Shown: positions 27,609 to 37,524 of the stretch, piece by piece | Layout of the letters: each line of letters opens with the position of its first letter | How positions within the stretch are numbered: position 1 is the stretch's first letter | From: Parvularcula sp038749595 | GTDB lineage: Bacteria; Pseudomonadota; Alphaproteobacteria; Caulobacterales; Parvularculaceae | Reading direction: 5' to 3' | Assembly (NCBI GenBank): GCA_038749595.1 | Contig: JBCDHW010000004.1 | Coordinates: 124,001 to 188,000 of the forward strand | Length of the DNA: 64,000 nt | Position numbers and translations under genes: made by a program | Notes under the pieces: model-generated | Databases searched by the model: none | The model's input: the letters and a program-made list of their open reading frames with translations, nothing else | Told to the model about the DNA's origin: nothing

Positions 27609-28313
27609 TTACTGTGGTTCGGGCGGAACCCAAGGCTCGCCCTTAAGACACCGCTCATAAGCCTTGATCGTCCTGTGGACCATCGACGATTGGAACGGGG
27701 TTTCGTCGACGCCGAGAACGATGACCCGGTTACAGAGCCGGTCGATGGCGGCCAGCCCGTGATTAATCAACACAAACGCCCGGTTTTCACTAATTTCGTC
27801 CAGGGCGTCGTTACATTTTTGACGGAATGACGGGTCCCCCACCGCCGTGACTTCGTCGATCAGCAAGCAATCGAACTCGATGGCCATTGAGAGGGCGAAC
27901 CCCAGGCGCGCTTTCATGCCTGAGGAATAGGTCCGGTACGGTTCTTCGAGGTACTTGCCGAGCTCCGAAAACTTGAGAACGAAGTCAATGACTTGGTCGA
28001 CGTCCCGGCCGTAGACGCGGGCGCAGAACTTGGCATTCGCCCGGCCAGACATCGACGGTTGCAAGTGCCCGCCAAACCCAACGGGCCAAGACACGCTCAT
28101 CCCGCGTTCCACAGACCCCGCATCCGGCATCTCGGATCCCCCGATAATCCGTAGGAGCGTCGACTTGCCCGCCCCATTACGCCCCAAAACCCCCAAACGG
28201 TCCGTCGGTTTGATATCGAGGGAGATGTCCCGGAGAACGTGGTTCCACCCCGCTTTCGTCTTGTAGGATTTGTGGACGTTGCGCAGGCGGATGGGACCAG
28301 AAACGCCGCTCAT
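27609..28313 (-). CDS. kpsT: Capsule export ABC transporter ATP-binding protein
   Basis: A 234-aa ABC ATPase with Walker A GRNGAGKSTLLRI, signature motif SSGMKARLGFALS and Walker B CLLIDEVTAVGD. It is short, without the extra carbohydrate-binding domain found in Wzt-type O-antigen ATPases, so it matches KpsT. It powers export of lipid-linked capsule through KpsM. Its ATG overlaps the kpsM stop by 1 nt (TAATG). Confidence 0.92.
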   Translation of the reverse strand: MSGVSGPIRLRNVHKSYKTKAGWNHVLRDISLDIKPTDRLGVLGRNGAGKSTLLRIIGGSEMPDAGSVERGMSVSWPVGFGGHLQPSMSGRANAKFCARVYGRDVDQVIDFVLKFSELGKYLEEPYRTYSSGMKARLGFALSMAIEFDCLLIDEVTAVGDPSFRQKCNDALDEISENRAFVLINHGLAAIDRLCNRVIVLGVDETPFQSSMVHRTIKAYERCLKGEPWVPPEPQ

Positions 28314-29092
28314 TAAAATTTGATCCCTCTGCGCGTTCGCCGCTCGAGATAAAGCCCGATCGCCATCAACGGAAGCGCGATCCCGTAAGTGTACCGCAGG
28401 TCGAGCACCGGCGACTGATAGCTCTCAAACCAGCCCTGGCGCATGCCCTCGACCGGATGGATCATCGGATTCCACTTGAGATAGGCATGAGTCCAAGAGG
28501 GAAGAATCGAGGCGGTGAAGAGCACCCCTGAAACGAAAAACCCGATCCGGTTCACTGGCTGTAAGAAGTTCATTGCAAAGGGAAAATAGGTCATGATTGC
28601 CGAGATCGTGGTGCCAATGCTGATCCCCAGCGCGCCCGCACCCGCAAAGCTCTGCATCACCAAGCCAACATCGTGCGGCAGACCCGACCCCTCGATCAGC
28701 ATCCCCAGCACCGCGGCAATCACAAAGAATGCAAAGGTGGTGAAGGTCACCAGCGTTCCGCGGGCGGTGAGAACGTCCAGGCGCTGCACCGGCGCGTGCA
28801 TGAGAAGCGCTTGGTTTGAGCTCGCCGCGTTGGCTAAGTCATTGACCATCGACGTATAAAACCCAAACGTGAACCAGCCCGTTACGAGAAACATCAACAG
28901 CGGCATGTCCTGGGTGTCGCGTTCCCGGAAAAAGCTGAAAATGAAATAGAGCGCGCCGATCGATATCAGAGGGCCAAGGATCGCCCACAGGTAGCCGAGC
29001 CGCGACGCGCCAAACCGTCCGTTGATCTCGCGCAGGATCAACGCGTGGATAACCCGTTGGGATTGCTCTAAATTTGTCACGAACTGTTGCAT
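28313..29092 (-). CDS. kpsM: Capsule export ABC transporter permease
   Basis: A 259-aa ABC-2 type membrane protein with about six transmembrane segments. The N-terminal LILREINGRFGASRLGYLW motif is characteristic of KpsM/Wzm-type polysaccharide permeases. It is the first gene of the minus-strand export operon kpsM-T-E-D-C, divergent from the large glycosyltransferase at 29237. The 144-bp divergent gap must hold both promoters. Confidence 0.91.
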   Translation of the reverse strand: MQQFVTNLEQSQRVIHALILREINGRFGASRLGYLWAILGPLISIGALYFIFSFFRERDTQDMPLLMFLVTGWFTFGFYTSMVNDLANAASSNQALLMHAPVQRLDVLTARGTLVTFTTFAFFVIAAVLGMLIEGSGLPHDVGLVMQSFAGAGALGISIGTTISAIMTYFPFAMNFLQPVNRIGFFVSGVLFTASILPSWTHAYLKWNPMIHPVEGMRQGWFESYQSPVLDLRYTYGIALPLMAIGLYLERRTRRGIKF

Positions 29093-29236
29093 CAGCGCGC
29101 TGTTATCCTCGGGCCAATCTCCAGCCGCAAGGGGCTGAATAGGGCGCTTCTCGCGGCCTTGTCACGTGAGCGAAGAGTCCTGTGCGAGCGCGCTCCACGG
29201 GCCCGCGCTGACGGGTGTTGAAGCGCGCAGTAGAAA

Positions 29237-32200
29237 GTGTCTAACCGACCGCAAAATCCCCTCGGACTGTCCGATCCCCAATTGCGAGACTGCGCTATGG
29301 CCAAAGCCTCCGACTACATCGACCGTCTCTTGGCGGAGACCGACGTTTTCCACGAAGACTGGTACTGCTCTGCATACGACGTATCCGGCTCGAAACGCCG
29401 GAACGCCCGCGACCACTTCATCACCGAAGGGTTCGCCAAAGGCTATAGTCCGCACCCGCTGTTTGATCCGGAATGGTACCTGCGCCAAAACGCTGATGTC
29501 GCCGAAAGCGGCATGCTCGCATTCGATCACTACATGCGGTCCGGCGCGCGCGAAGGCCGCTTACCCAGCCCTCTGTTCGATCGCGGCGTTGTCGACGGCT
29601 TCATGTCACCGGACGCCCATGCGGCCGAGCCGCTTGGTTTGCTATCGCGCTTCGTACGGACGGATGATCTGTCCGTGTGCCTCCAATTCTTGAGCCAAAG
29701 CCATTATCGCGATCAATCGGCGACCACCGGCGCGTTCAATCGTGACCTTGAGCACTTCCTCTGCTCGGGCCTAACCGAGGGCCACACGCCCCACCCCTTA
29801 ATCGTCCAATGGCCAGGCAAAGGAGCGGGGAGCCTGCTCGATCAATATCGCGCGTTCGCTGGATTGTTCTCCGATGATCCGGCTCTGCTGGTAGCAAAAA
29901 CACACCCGGAGCTTTCGCCCGAAGTCTACAGCCGCGCAAACGCTGACGTCACCGTCAATCCCACCATTCATTACCTGCGGAATTGGCAAACCCGGACGAC
30001 GAGTGTGCATCCGCTGCTCGATCCCCGTCATCTCGCCGAGGCGTTCGACCAGCCAGGCGAAGAACCTCTGACCATGTACTTTAATCGGGCGCCCAGCGAT
30101 CGCCCGAATCCCAACCCGTTCTTTGATGCACGTCTCTATACGCAGCGGTTCTCCGATTGCTTCGAAGACGGCGAGGATGCGCTTCAGCACTATATGCGCG
30201 TCGGCCACGATCCCACCTTTGAACCAGGCGACAATTTTGGCCAGCGGTTTTACATCCGCAAACGGGCGGCTCACGTGCGCCCCGGACGCCCCGCATTGGT
30301 CGATTATTTCGAACGCGGACGCCGTGAAGGGGCAAGCCCTCTGCCGCCAAGGCCGTTTATCGATCCTGCCGCTGGCCGCACGCCAGAAGAGTTAGCGGAG
30401 CGCATACGCGATGCCGGAACGGGGACCTTCACGGAGCCGCGCGTCACAATCATTATACCGACCTTCGGTAATCTGACCGATACGCTCCGCTGCGTTCTCT
30501 CCGTACGCAGCGCAAGTGACGCAATGAAGCGAACCATCCATGTGATCGACGATTGTTGCCCCGACGGAACCGGCGCGCAATTGGAGCAACTTCTCGGCAC
30601 GATTGAGGGCGTCTCCGTCTTTCAAAACACGGAAAACGCAGGGTTTCTCAGGACCGTCAACGCTGCCGTGGACCGCGTTGAGACGCCCTATCTCTTGCTT
30701 CTGAACAACGACACCTTCGTGCTCGACGGCTTTCTCGACCCCTTAGTCGAGACCTTCGAGCGCACCCCTAATGCGGGTGCGGTCGGCAGCAAATTGCTGT
30801 TCCCGAACGGTCTCCTCCAAGAGGCGGGAGGCGTGATCTTCGCCGATGGTTCAGCCGCAAATTACGGTCGTATGGATGATCCGAACGCCCCGGAATACCA
30901 ATTTCAGCGAGACGTAGACTATATTTCTGCGGCCAGCCTTCTGATCGGAAAGCAGGTGTGGGACGAGGTCGGCGGCTTTTCCGACGTATACGCACCAGCT
31001 TACTACGAAGACACCGATTTCGCGATGAAGCTCCGGCGTGCGGGAAAGCGGTTGATCTACCAACCAAAGAGCGCGGTCGTGCACTTCGAAGGCGCAACTT
31101 GCGGCAAGGACGTCAACGCGGGGATCAAACAATACCAAGCGCGCAACAAAGCTGTGTTCGCTGAGACGTGGGCGGACGAATTACAAGCCCACGGCGAAGA
31201 AGGCGACCTCCGTCGCGTTCATACAGATCGTTCCGTCAAAGGACGAATTTTGGTGATCGACGCCGAACTGCCCCGCCCCGACCACGACAGCGGCTCAGTA
31301 ACAGCCTTCCACGTCCTCACGCTGCTGCCAGAGCTTGGCTATCGCGTCACCTTCATGCCCTCCAACCTCCAATTCGCCGGCAAGTACGCCGCGATGTTGC
31401 ACGACCACGGCGTCGAAGTTCTGCATGCCCCCTATGTCAAGAACGGGCATCAATTTCTGTACGAACAAGGTGACGCGTTCGACGCTTTCTGGATCTCTCG
31501 CGCGCCGACGGCAGAGGAATATTTCCCGCTCTTGCGCGACCGCTTCCCCGACACGCCGATCATCTTCGACACCGTCGACCTCCACCACCTGCGGATGATC
31601 CGCGAAGCGCAGCTGGCGAACAGCAACGATTTGCTCGCCAATGCCTTCGGCATGCGGGAGCGAGAGTTGGGCTCCATCCGTGTCGCGGACCTCACCATCG
31701 TCGTCTCGACCTATGAGTCGTCCTACTTGCGCCAAGAAATTGGTCCGTTCCCGCACCATGTCTTGCCGCTGATCTACACCGACCCCGGCGAGACCCCCGG
31801 GTACAAAGAGCGCAAGGACATCGCCTTCGTCGGCAGCTTCCGCCATCCGCCCAATGTCGATGCCGTACGCTACCTCTGCGAAGAGATTTGGCCGCGGGCC
31901 CTGGACCTTGGGCTCGATGCCGATCTTCACATTATCGGGAGCTTCGCGCCGCCCGATTTGCTCCCCGACGAGACCGAGCGGGTCCGGATGGTCGGCTTCG
32001 TCGATGACCTCGACAGCTATCTTGCCGGTATCCGCGTCAGCACCGCACCGCTGCGCTATGGGGCAGGGGTTAAGGGAAAGGTCGGGAACGCCATGCGCCT
32101 CGGTCTCCCCGTCGTCGGCACCGCGATGGCCGCCGAGGGCATGGGATTGGTCGACGGCGAGAATGTCCTCCTCGGCCGCGATCCTGCCGAATTCGCGGAA

Positions 32201-32353
32201 AAACTCGTCGCGCTCTACACCGACGAAGCGCTTTGGAATACAGTCTCATCCAACGGAAAGGCCTACAGCCTCAAAACCTTCGGCCGCGAAGCCGCCCGCC
32301 GAACCCTCAGCGAAATCTGCCACTTCATCAGCCACCCTCCAGCGCGATCATAA
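29237..32353 (+). CDS. Large multidomain glycosyltransferase (N-terminal repeats, GT2, GT4)
   Basis: A 1038-aa protein in three parts. Residues about 35-390 hold roughly seven degenerate repeats built on H-Y/F-x3-G-x2-E-G-x2-P-x-P-L-F-D followed by a Tyr/Leu-rich turn (examples HYMRSGAREGRLPSPLFD and HFLCSGLTEGHTPHPL). A GT2 domain begins at VTIIIPTFGNLTDT (residue 403), with LLLNNDTFV as the nucleotide/metal motif and YYEDTDFAMKLRRAG as the later acidic motif. A GT4-like domain follows from about 668 (AFVGSFRHPPNVDA, GAGVKGKVGNAMRLG). It would transfer two sugars in capsule assembly. The start is a GTG; an in-frame ATG at 29297 is the alternative and would remove 20 residues. Confidence 0.85.
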   Translation: MSNRPQNPLGLSDPQLRDCAMAKASDYIDRLLAETDVFHEDWYCSAYDVSGSKRRNARDHFITEGFAKGYSPHPLFDPEWYLRQNADVAESGMLAFDHYMRSGAREGRLPSPLFDRGVVDGFMSPDAHAAEPLGLLSRFVRTDDLSVCLQFLSQSHYRDQSATTGAFNRDLEHFLCSGLTEGHTPHPLIVQWPGKGAGSLLDQYRAFAGLFSDDPALLVAKTHPELSPEVYSRANADVTVNPTIHYLRNWQTRTTSVHPLLDPRHLAEAFDQPGEEPLTMYFNRAPSDRPNPNPFFDARLYTQRFSDCFEDGEDALQHYMRVGHDPTFEPGDNFGQRFYIRKRAAHVRPGRPALVDYFERGRREGASPLPPRPFIDPAAGRTPEELAERIRDAGTGTFTEPRVTIIIPTFGNLTDTLRCVLSVRSASDAMKRTIHVIDDCCPDGTGAQLEQLLGTIEGVSVFQNTENAGFLRTVNAAVDRVETPYLLLLNNDTFVLDGFLDPLVETFERTPNAGAVGSKLLFPNGLLQEAGGVIFADGSAANYGRMDDPNAPEYQFQRDVDYISAASLLIGKQVWDEVGGFSDVYAPAYYEDTDFAMKLRRAGKRLIYQPKSAVVHFEGATCGKDVNAGIKQYQARNKAVFAETWADELQAHGEEGDLRRVHTDRSVKGRILVIDAELPRPDHDSGSVTAFHVLTLLPELGYRVTFMPSNLQFAGKYAAMLHDHGVEVLHAPYVKNGHQFLYEQGDAFDAFWISRAPTAEEYFPLLRDRFPDTPIIFDTVDLHHLRMIREAQLANSNDLLANAFGMRERELGSIRVADLTIVVSTYESSYLRQEIGPFPHHVLPLIYTDPGETPGYKERKDIAFVGSFRHPPNVDAVRYLCEEIWPRALDLGLDADLHIIGSFAPPDLLPDETERVRMVGFVDDLDSYLAGIRVSTAPLRYGAGVKGKVGNAMRLGLPVVGTAMAAEGMGLVDGENVLLGRDPAEFAEKLVALYTDEALWNTVSSNGKAYSLKTFGREAARRTLSEICHFISHPPARS

Positions 32354-32693
32354 GAGCCGCTCGAAGGCGTGGGTTTGTAGCTATGGCATGTCTTCCCGCC
32401 GCGCTCTCGTCCGCCCCCGCATCTTGGGGGGAGAGCAAGTCTCCAACGGCGCGTCATGCTCCGCAGCTTGGCGTCGCGTAAAATTTCAATGGATTTCTTA
32501 GGACGTCGTTTCAATCAGAAATGGGCAGTAAGTTCTGCATTTTAACGAAACCAAGGGCGCGCGGCGGATTACGCCAAAACGGATGCCGATCTTGACTCAA
32601 AGCCGAATTGCCTCACGAGGGCCCAACTCACGGTGAAGACCTGCGTGGTGTGAACGCCGAGAGGTGCCAACAGCCTTTGACGTGGACGGAAAC
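32354..32693. other. 340-bp intergenic region
   Basis: No gene is supported here. A short GC hairpin (CCCCC at 32414-32418, GGGGG at 32426-32430, 7-nt loop) lacks a T-run, so it is not a clear terminator. An AT-richer stretch at about 32470-32560 is the most likely place for a promoter of the downstream fusion gene, but no firm -35/-10 pair was found. Confidence 0.4.
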
Positions 32694-35600
32694 ATGAAAG
32701 TTCTCCTGGTTTCACCCTTCCTTCCGAACCCGCCCACCAACGGCGCAAAAGCGCGCATTTTCGCGGTGATCGACGTGCTGCGAAAGAAGGGCCACGAGGT
32801 TCTGTTTGCGTATACAGGAATTGACGGCGCCGATCCTGAGCGTGGTCGTGAGCTCATGGAGCGGTGTACGGACGGTTTTTATGATCTTACCGACCCTGAG
32901 TTTGAGCGCGCTGAGCCCGATGCGCATGGCCACCTTATCGATGGGTGGGTGAGCGAAAAGCAGATCGAAACGTTTCGTTCCGTGCACGCAGCGGTTGATC
33001 CCGATGTCACTCTGGTCAACTACATTTTCCACACGGTGTTTCTCGAGGGCATTTCGTCGATCAAGGTGATCGATCTTCATGACCGCTTAGCGCGCGCCGA
33101 GCAATACGAAGCGATCAACCAGGAGCCGAGCTTCTTCTTCACAAGCGAAGAGCGCGAGCTCTCAGCGCTCAAACGCGCGGACGCTGCCCTTTGTATTCAA
33201 GACAACGAACGGTCCTACTTCGAACAGTCGGGCACGCCCGTTTTCACCTTTGGCCACGTACTGCCGCGCCAATACGTCAGTAGACGATACAGCAAACTCA
33301 ACTCTATTGGGTATATCGGCGCGTACAACATCTTCAATATCCATGCGATCACTGAGTTTTTAGAGGCCTACGCTCCACTCGCTGAGAAGTTCCCCGATGT
33401 TCGCATCAAGGTCGGCGGAATGATTTGCGGCGGAATCGACGACTATCCGCATGTTGATAAAGTCGGACGCGTGCAGTCCCTGCGCGAATTCTACGCCAAC
33501 GTCGACCTCGCCGTGAATCCAACAATTGCGGGAACTGGCCTGAAGATCAAATCCGTCGAAGCGCTGTCGTACGGTGTACCGATCATCTCGACACGGACGG
33601 GAAGTGACGGCTTACCCATTAAAACGCCGATGCACGCTCTTCCTGATATTGAAAGCGTCGTTGAAGCAATCGCGACGGTGAAAAGTGCTGAGTTTAAGGA
33701 GCTTACGAAGCTTTCGAACTTAGCAAAAGTCGCGCATACGGAGTATGCTCTCAGTCAAGAAGCCAGCATCGACCAATTCCTCGACTTTGTTCGTGCCTTG
33801 ACGAAAGGCGAGCCCTCAAGATCCGCAGAATACGCCGCGAGCCGAACCTTGCCGACGGTCGAGCCAGCGCGTCTGTCCGGTCGTGTCCTTCATGTTCTCA
33901 ATCCATTCGAAGCGCCGGAATCGTCCGATAACTTCGTCGCGCAGCCGATTACATTTCAGAGCATGCTCGATGCCAAAGCCTGTGCGACGGGTTATGTCGA
34001 CGTTGATGTTCTCAATGTGGCCTTAGGCGATGAACCGTTCGTTGAGCACGCTGTCTTCACTGACAAGGCCCGCGTGACGCGCACGTCGAAAAGTCTGCTC
34101 CCGGACTATCCACGGTCTCTCCCGCTTTTGTCTGACATTTTAGACGCCGCTTACCAACGCGCGGACAGTGAGTGGGTTGTCTACACCAACGCTGATATCG
34201 CGCTCACGCCGATGTTCTACCGGCGGATCGCTGAATATGCAGCCGACGGATACGACGCCATCGTCATCAACCGTAGGACGATCGGAAAAGAGATCTCCGC
34301 GGTTGATCAGATTGCTCGTGCCTATGGTCAGATCGGCCAAAAACATCCGGGCTTTGACTGTTTCGTTTTCAAGCGTGAACTGATCGAAAAGTTTGAATTG
34401 TTCGATACACTTGTTGGTGTGCATCTCATTGGCCGCATGCTTATCTGGAACTTGCTTCGGCACGCGAAAAAAGTGCTGATCGAAAAGGAAGAGCACCTCA
34501 CTTTTCACATTGGCGACGATGTTCCGAGCAAGGACATATCGCAAGCCGGTGTCATAGCCCATAACTTTCAGCAGGCTGAGAAGTTCTGGCGCGGTGTTGA
34601 GGCACAAGGGGATGTTCAATCGATCCGTCTCGCAGCCGAGGATGCACGTGTCGCTGACGCATTGAAATTTGGTGTCGGGCAGCTCGTCACGCCGGAAACA
34701 CTGACTTCGGAAAACGATGAAACATCGCGTACCCTGATGATCCACGGACACTTCCGGTGCGGTTCGACGTTCCTGTTCCGACAATTGCGGAAGCAGCCTG
34801 GAAATTACTGTTTCTACGAACCGCTCCACGAAGACATCGAGACATTCAAGTCGTCAAACCTCCAGCAGAAGCGCGACCGGCATAAGCCGTCAACGTTCCA
34901 CAAAGAACATGACGGCGGCTGGTTTTTTGAGGAGTACGAACCGATCATCGGCGATGACGGCGTACTGCATTTTTCGGCGTCGTTTGGTACCGAGTGCTTT
35001 GGCGCGAGCGAGATCCCACCGGAGTTAAGTGACTACGTTGCGCTTCTCGAGGGCGAGGCGCGTCGTCAGTTCAAACGGCCTGTTTTGCAATTCAACCGAA
35101 CGGGTTTGCGGCTCAAGTCGTTTGCAGAGAAATTTCCGCACGCCGACCATATTTATGTACTTCGATCGCTCGATGATCAGTGGGGCTCCTATATACGCTT
35201 CCTCAGCGACGGGCGCCGCGGGTTTTTGAGGTCGATGCTGTCTTGTCTAGGTCGCGGGCGCGACGGAGACCGGCTGAAGCCGCTCCAAAAACTCCTTCCG
35301 CTGATCCAGGCGGGCACCGACCAAAATCTCCATCCCATCTACGATTCGTTTTTCGATACGTATACGATCGAAGAGCTCTACATCGCCTTCTACTACAAGT
35401 GGCTCATTGCAGCGCTGGATGCCATCCAAGGTGGGCTGCTGATCGTTCCCATCAGTGACATTGCGGACCGTCCGTCTGAGCAAGCCTTCCTAGATGCCCA
35501 GCTCGTGAAAAAAGGCATCGCCATCAATTGGGGGCAGCTCAAAAACGATCAGTACACGTTGGACAAGGACAGCGAAGAGCGGATGGCCCGCTATCGGTCA

Positions 35601-36362
35601 GTGGTCAATGGCGTTGTGCGCGAAGAGTACGGCGACGGCATCATCGATGCGCTTGAGCGGTACGGAAACGATTTCTTGCTGAGTGAATTGAAGGACAACG
35701 CAAAACCCGACCCAAGTGTCCAAGCGTTCGTCGACTTCAGCGTCTCTCCGGAGGCCCTTCAGATGCGCGCCGCTGTTTTCCCGCAGGTCAAGACATTGCG
35801 AGAAACGGAGCGCCGGAACCGCGCTGTCTCTGATGTCCTCAACCAGCCGCACCAGCTTCCGGTCTTGCCCCTTTCGAACGCGGAATTTCTGCCCAGCGAT
35901 GACTGGTTTACGGGCATGCTTCGTTTCGCCCTGGGTTGGTCCACCCCTGAGGTCGATCATGTTTGGTCGACAATCAAAGAATCTTCGCTGATGTTTCGCA
36001 TCCCGCAAATTGCGCGTCGGCTTCACGTTCGGCTCGACATGGGAGTCAGCAAATCTCTTTGTGATCAATCCAGTACCTACACGATAAAAGCGAACGGCGT
36101 GATCGTCGCCCGAGGGCAGGTTACGGATCTTGCCGATCTCGGCTTCGTCGACCTTGTTCTGGACGGCAGTATTCTGGCCCGCGGACGGAACGGTGCCGTG
36201 GTTTTCACGTTTGCATCCGACAAAGTCGCTGAACCGGTAGAGGGCGATGTCCGGCGGTTGTTCTTTGTTCTCTTCAAGACCACGTTCCGCCTCGAAGTTC
36301 CATCGAACGTGCCCGCGTCCGAGGTACCGGCGCCGTCTGTTTCCGAAAAGGTATTTGGCTAG
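32694..36362 (+). CDS. Fusion protein: GT4 glycosyltransferase, second transferase-like domain, sulfotransferase-like domain
   Basis: A 1222-aa protein with at least four parts. Residues 1-380 are a GT4 glycosyltransferase (KVLLVSPFLPNPPTNGAK, GTGLKIKSVEALSYGVP). Residues about 400-650 look like a second transferase-like fold with a D-x-D-like segment (YTNADIALTP, near 499). Residues about 680-980 resemble a sulfotransferase, with a P-loop-like HGHFRCGSTFLFRQL at 684 (5'-phosphosulfate loop) and VLRSLDDQWGSYIRFL as the 3'-phosphate-type motif. The C-terminal 200 residues form an unassigned module, partly beta-rich. The ATG at 32694 is preferred to a GTG at 32664 because it starts the GT4 fold. 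A strong terminator follows the gene. It suggests glycosyl transfer plus sulfation of capsule by one polypeptide. Confidence 0.78.
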   Translation: MKVLLVSPFLPNPPTNGAKARIFAVIDVLRKKGHEVLFAYTGIDGADPERGRELMERCTDGFYDLTDPEFERAEPDAHGHLIDGWVSEKQIETFRSVHAAVDPDVTLVNYIFHTVFLEGISSIKVIDLHDRLARAEQYEAINQEPSFFFTSEERELSALKRADAALCIQDNERSYFEQSGTPVFTFGHVLPRQYVSRRYSKLNSIGYIGAYNIFNIHAITEFLEAYAPLAEKFPDVRIKVGGMICGGIDDYPHVDKVGRVQSLREFYANVDLAVNPTIAGTGLKIKSVEALSYGVPIISTRTGSDGLPIKTPMHALPDIESVVEAIATVKSAEFKELTKLSNLAKVAHTEYALSQEASIDQFLDFVRALTKGEPSRSAEYAASRTLPTVEPARLSGRVLHVLNPFEAPESSDNFVAQPITFQSMLDAKACATGYVDVDVLNVALGDEPFVEHAVFTDKARVTRTSKSLLPDYPRSLPLLSDILDAAYQRADSEWVVYTNADIALTPMFYRRIAEYAADGYDAIVINRRTIGKEISAVDQIARAYGQIGQKHPGFDCFVFKRELIEKFELFDTLVGVHLIGRMLIWNLLRHAKKVLIEKEEHLTFHIGDDVPSKDISQAGVIAHNFQQAEKFWRGVEAQGDVQSIRLAAEDARVADALKFGVGQLVTPETLTSENDETSRTLMIHGHFRCGSTFLFRQLRKQPGNYCFYEPLHEDIETFKSSNLQQKRDRHKPSTFHKEHDGGWFFEEYEPIIGDDGVLHFSASFGTECFGASEIPPELSDYVALLEGEARRQFKRPVLQFNRTGLRLKSFAEKFPHADHIYVLRSLDDQWGSYIRFLSDGRRGFLRSMLSCLGRGRDGDRLKPLQKLLPLIQAGTDQNLHPIYDSFFDTYTIEELYIAFYYKWLIAALDAIQGGLLIVPISDIADRPSEQAFLDAQLVKKGIAINWGQLKNDQYTLDKDSEERMARYRSVVNGVVREEYGDGIIDALERYGNDFLLSELKDNAKPDPSVQAFVDFSVSPEALQMRAAVFPQVKTLRETERRNRAVSDVLNQPHQLPVLPLSNAEFLPSDDWFTGMLRFALGWSTPEVDHVWSTIKESSLMFRIPQIARRLHVRLDMGVSKSLCDQSSTYTIKANGVIVARGQVTDLADLGFVDLVLDGSILARGRNGAVVFTFASDKVAEPVEGDVRRLFFVLFKTTFRLEVPSNVPASEVPAPSVSEKVFG

Positions 36363-36364
36363 GC

Positions 36365-36403
36365 GAACGGGCGGTGATCTGATAGCCGCCGTTCCAGATT
36401 TTT
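36365..36403 (+). terminator. Rho-independent terminator after the fusion gene
   Basis: GAACGGGCGG (36365-36374) pairs with CCGCCGTTC (36386-36394) with one bulged base and an 11-nt loop. A run of five T follows at 36399-36403. It lies just after the stop at 36362 and before gmd, separating the two transcription units. Confidence 0.7.
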
Positions 36404-36446
36404 AGTTCAGGCGTCTGGCCGCCATCCAATGACAAGAGGTTTGATG

Positions 36447-37517
36447 ATGTCAGCAAAACGAGCATTGATCACCGGTGTCACCGGTCAAGACGGCGCTTAT
36501 CTGGCGCGCCTTTTACTTGAAAAAGGATATGAGGTGCACGGCGTAAAGCGGCGATCATCGTCGTTTAACACGAGCCGCGTCGATGACATCTACGTTGATC
36601 CGCATGAGGAAAATCCTAAATTCTTCCTGCACTACGGCGACCTCACCGACAGCACCAATCTCATTCGTCTTGTTCAAGAGACCCAGCCCGACGAGCTCTA
36701 CAATCTTGGTGCGCAGAGCCACGTGCAGGTGAGTTTCGACACGCCGGAATACACGGCCAACTCCGACGCCATCGGTACCCTGCGGCTCCTTGAAGCCATC
36801 CGTATCCTGGGCCGTGAAAAGACCACGCGCTTCTACCAAGCATCGACCTCCGAGCTTTACGGGCTTGTCCAGGAGACGCCCCAGCGTGAGACGACGCCTT
36901 TCTATCCGCGCTCGCCCTACGGCGCTGCGAAAATGTACGCATACTGGATAACAGTGAACTACCGCGAGGCGTACGGAATGCACGCTTCGAACGGTATTCT
37001 CTTCAACCACGAAAGCCCGCTGCGCGGTGAAACATTCGTGACACGGAAGATCACTCGTGCTGTCGCTGCCATCAAGCTCGGTTTCCAAGATACGCTCTAT
37101 CTCGGAAACCTCGACGCCCAGCGGGACTGGGGGCATGCCCGCGATTATGTTGAGGGCATGTGGCGGATCGTTCAGCAGGACGAGGCGGACGACTACGTCC
37201 TCGGCACCGGCGAGATGCATTCTGTTCGGGCCTTTGTGGAACAGGCCTTTAAGCGCATCGGCGTCGATATCGCCTGGCAGGGCGAGGGCGTCGATGAAAT
37301 CGGCATCGACCAAGCGACAGGAACCGTCCGTGTACGGGTTGACCCGCGATACTTCCGCCCGGCAGAGGTGGACCTGCTGCTCTCAGATCCGACGAAAGCG
37401 AAGGAAAAGCTCGGCTGGACGAGCTCGACACCTTTCGCAGCGCTGGTCGACGAAATGGTCGAGAGTGACTTGAAAGTGGTTGCCGAAGAAGGCCGCCGCA
37501 ACAACCGGTACGAGTGA
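36447..37517 (+). CDS. gmd: GDP-mannose 4,6-dehydratase
   Basis: A 356-aa extended SDR with GVTGQDGAYLARLLLEKGY, VKRRSSSFNT (NADP-binding), STSELYG and the catalytic YGAAKMYAYW. NGILFNHESPLRGETFVTRK is the classic GMD segment. It makes GDP-4-keto-6-deoxymannose for fucose synthesis. The start at 36447 is set by AAGAGG 7 nt upstream; ATGs at 36429 and 36444 are in frame. The fucose synthase gene follows. Confidence 0.95.
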   Translation: MSAKRALITGVTGQDGAYLARLLLEKGYEVHGVKRRSSSFNTSRVDDIYVDPHEENPKFFLHYGDLTDSTNLIRLVQETQPDELYNLGAQSHVQVSFDTPEYTANSDAIGTLRLLEAIRILGREKTTRFYQASTSELYGLVQETPQRETTPFYPRSPYGAAKMYAYWITVNYREAYGMHASNGILFNHESPLRGETFVTRKITRAVAAIKLGFQDTLYLGNLDAQRDWGHARDYVEGMWRIVQQDEADDYVLGTGEMHSVRAFVEQAFKRIGVDIAWQGEGVDEIGIDQATGTVRVRVDPRYFRPAEVDLLLSDPTKAKEKLGWTSSTPFAALVDEMVESDLKVVAEEGRRNNRYE

Positions 37518-37524
37518 GGCACCG

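Noticed and set aside
27175..27633. 152-aa minus-strand frame overlapping kpsE
   Set aside because: Third frame through the kpsE gene; both true kpsE halves are in the other two minus-strand frames.
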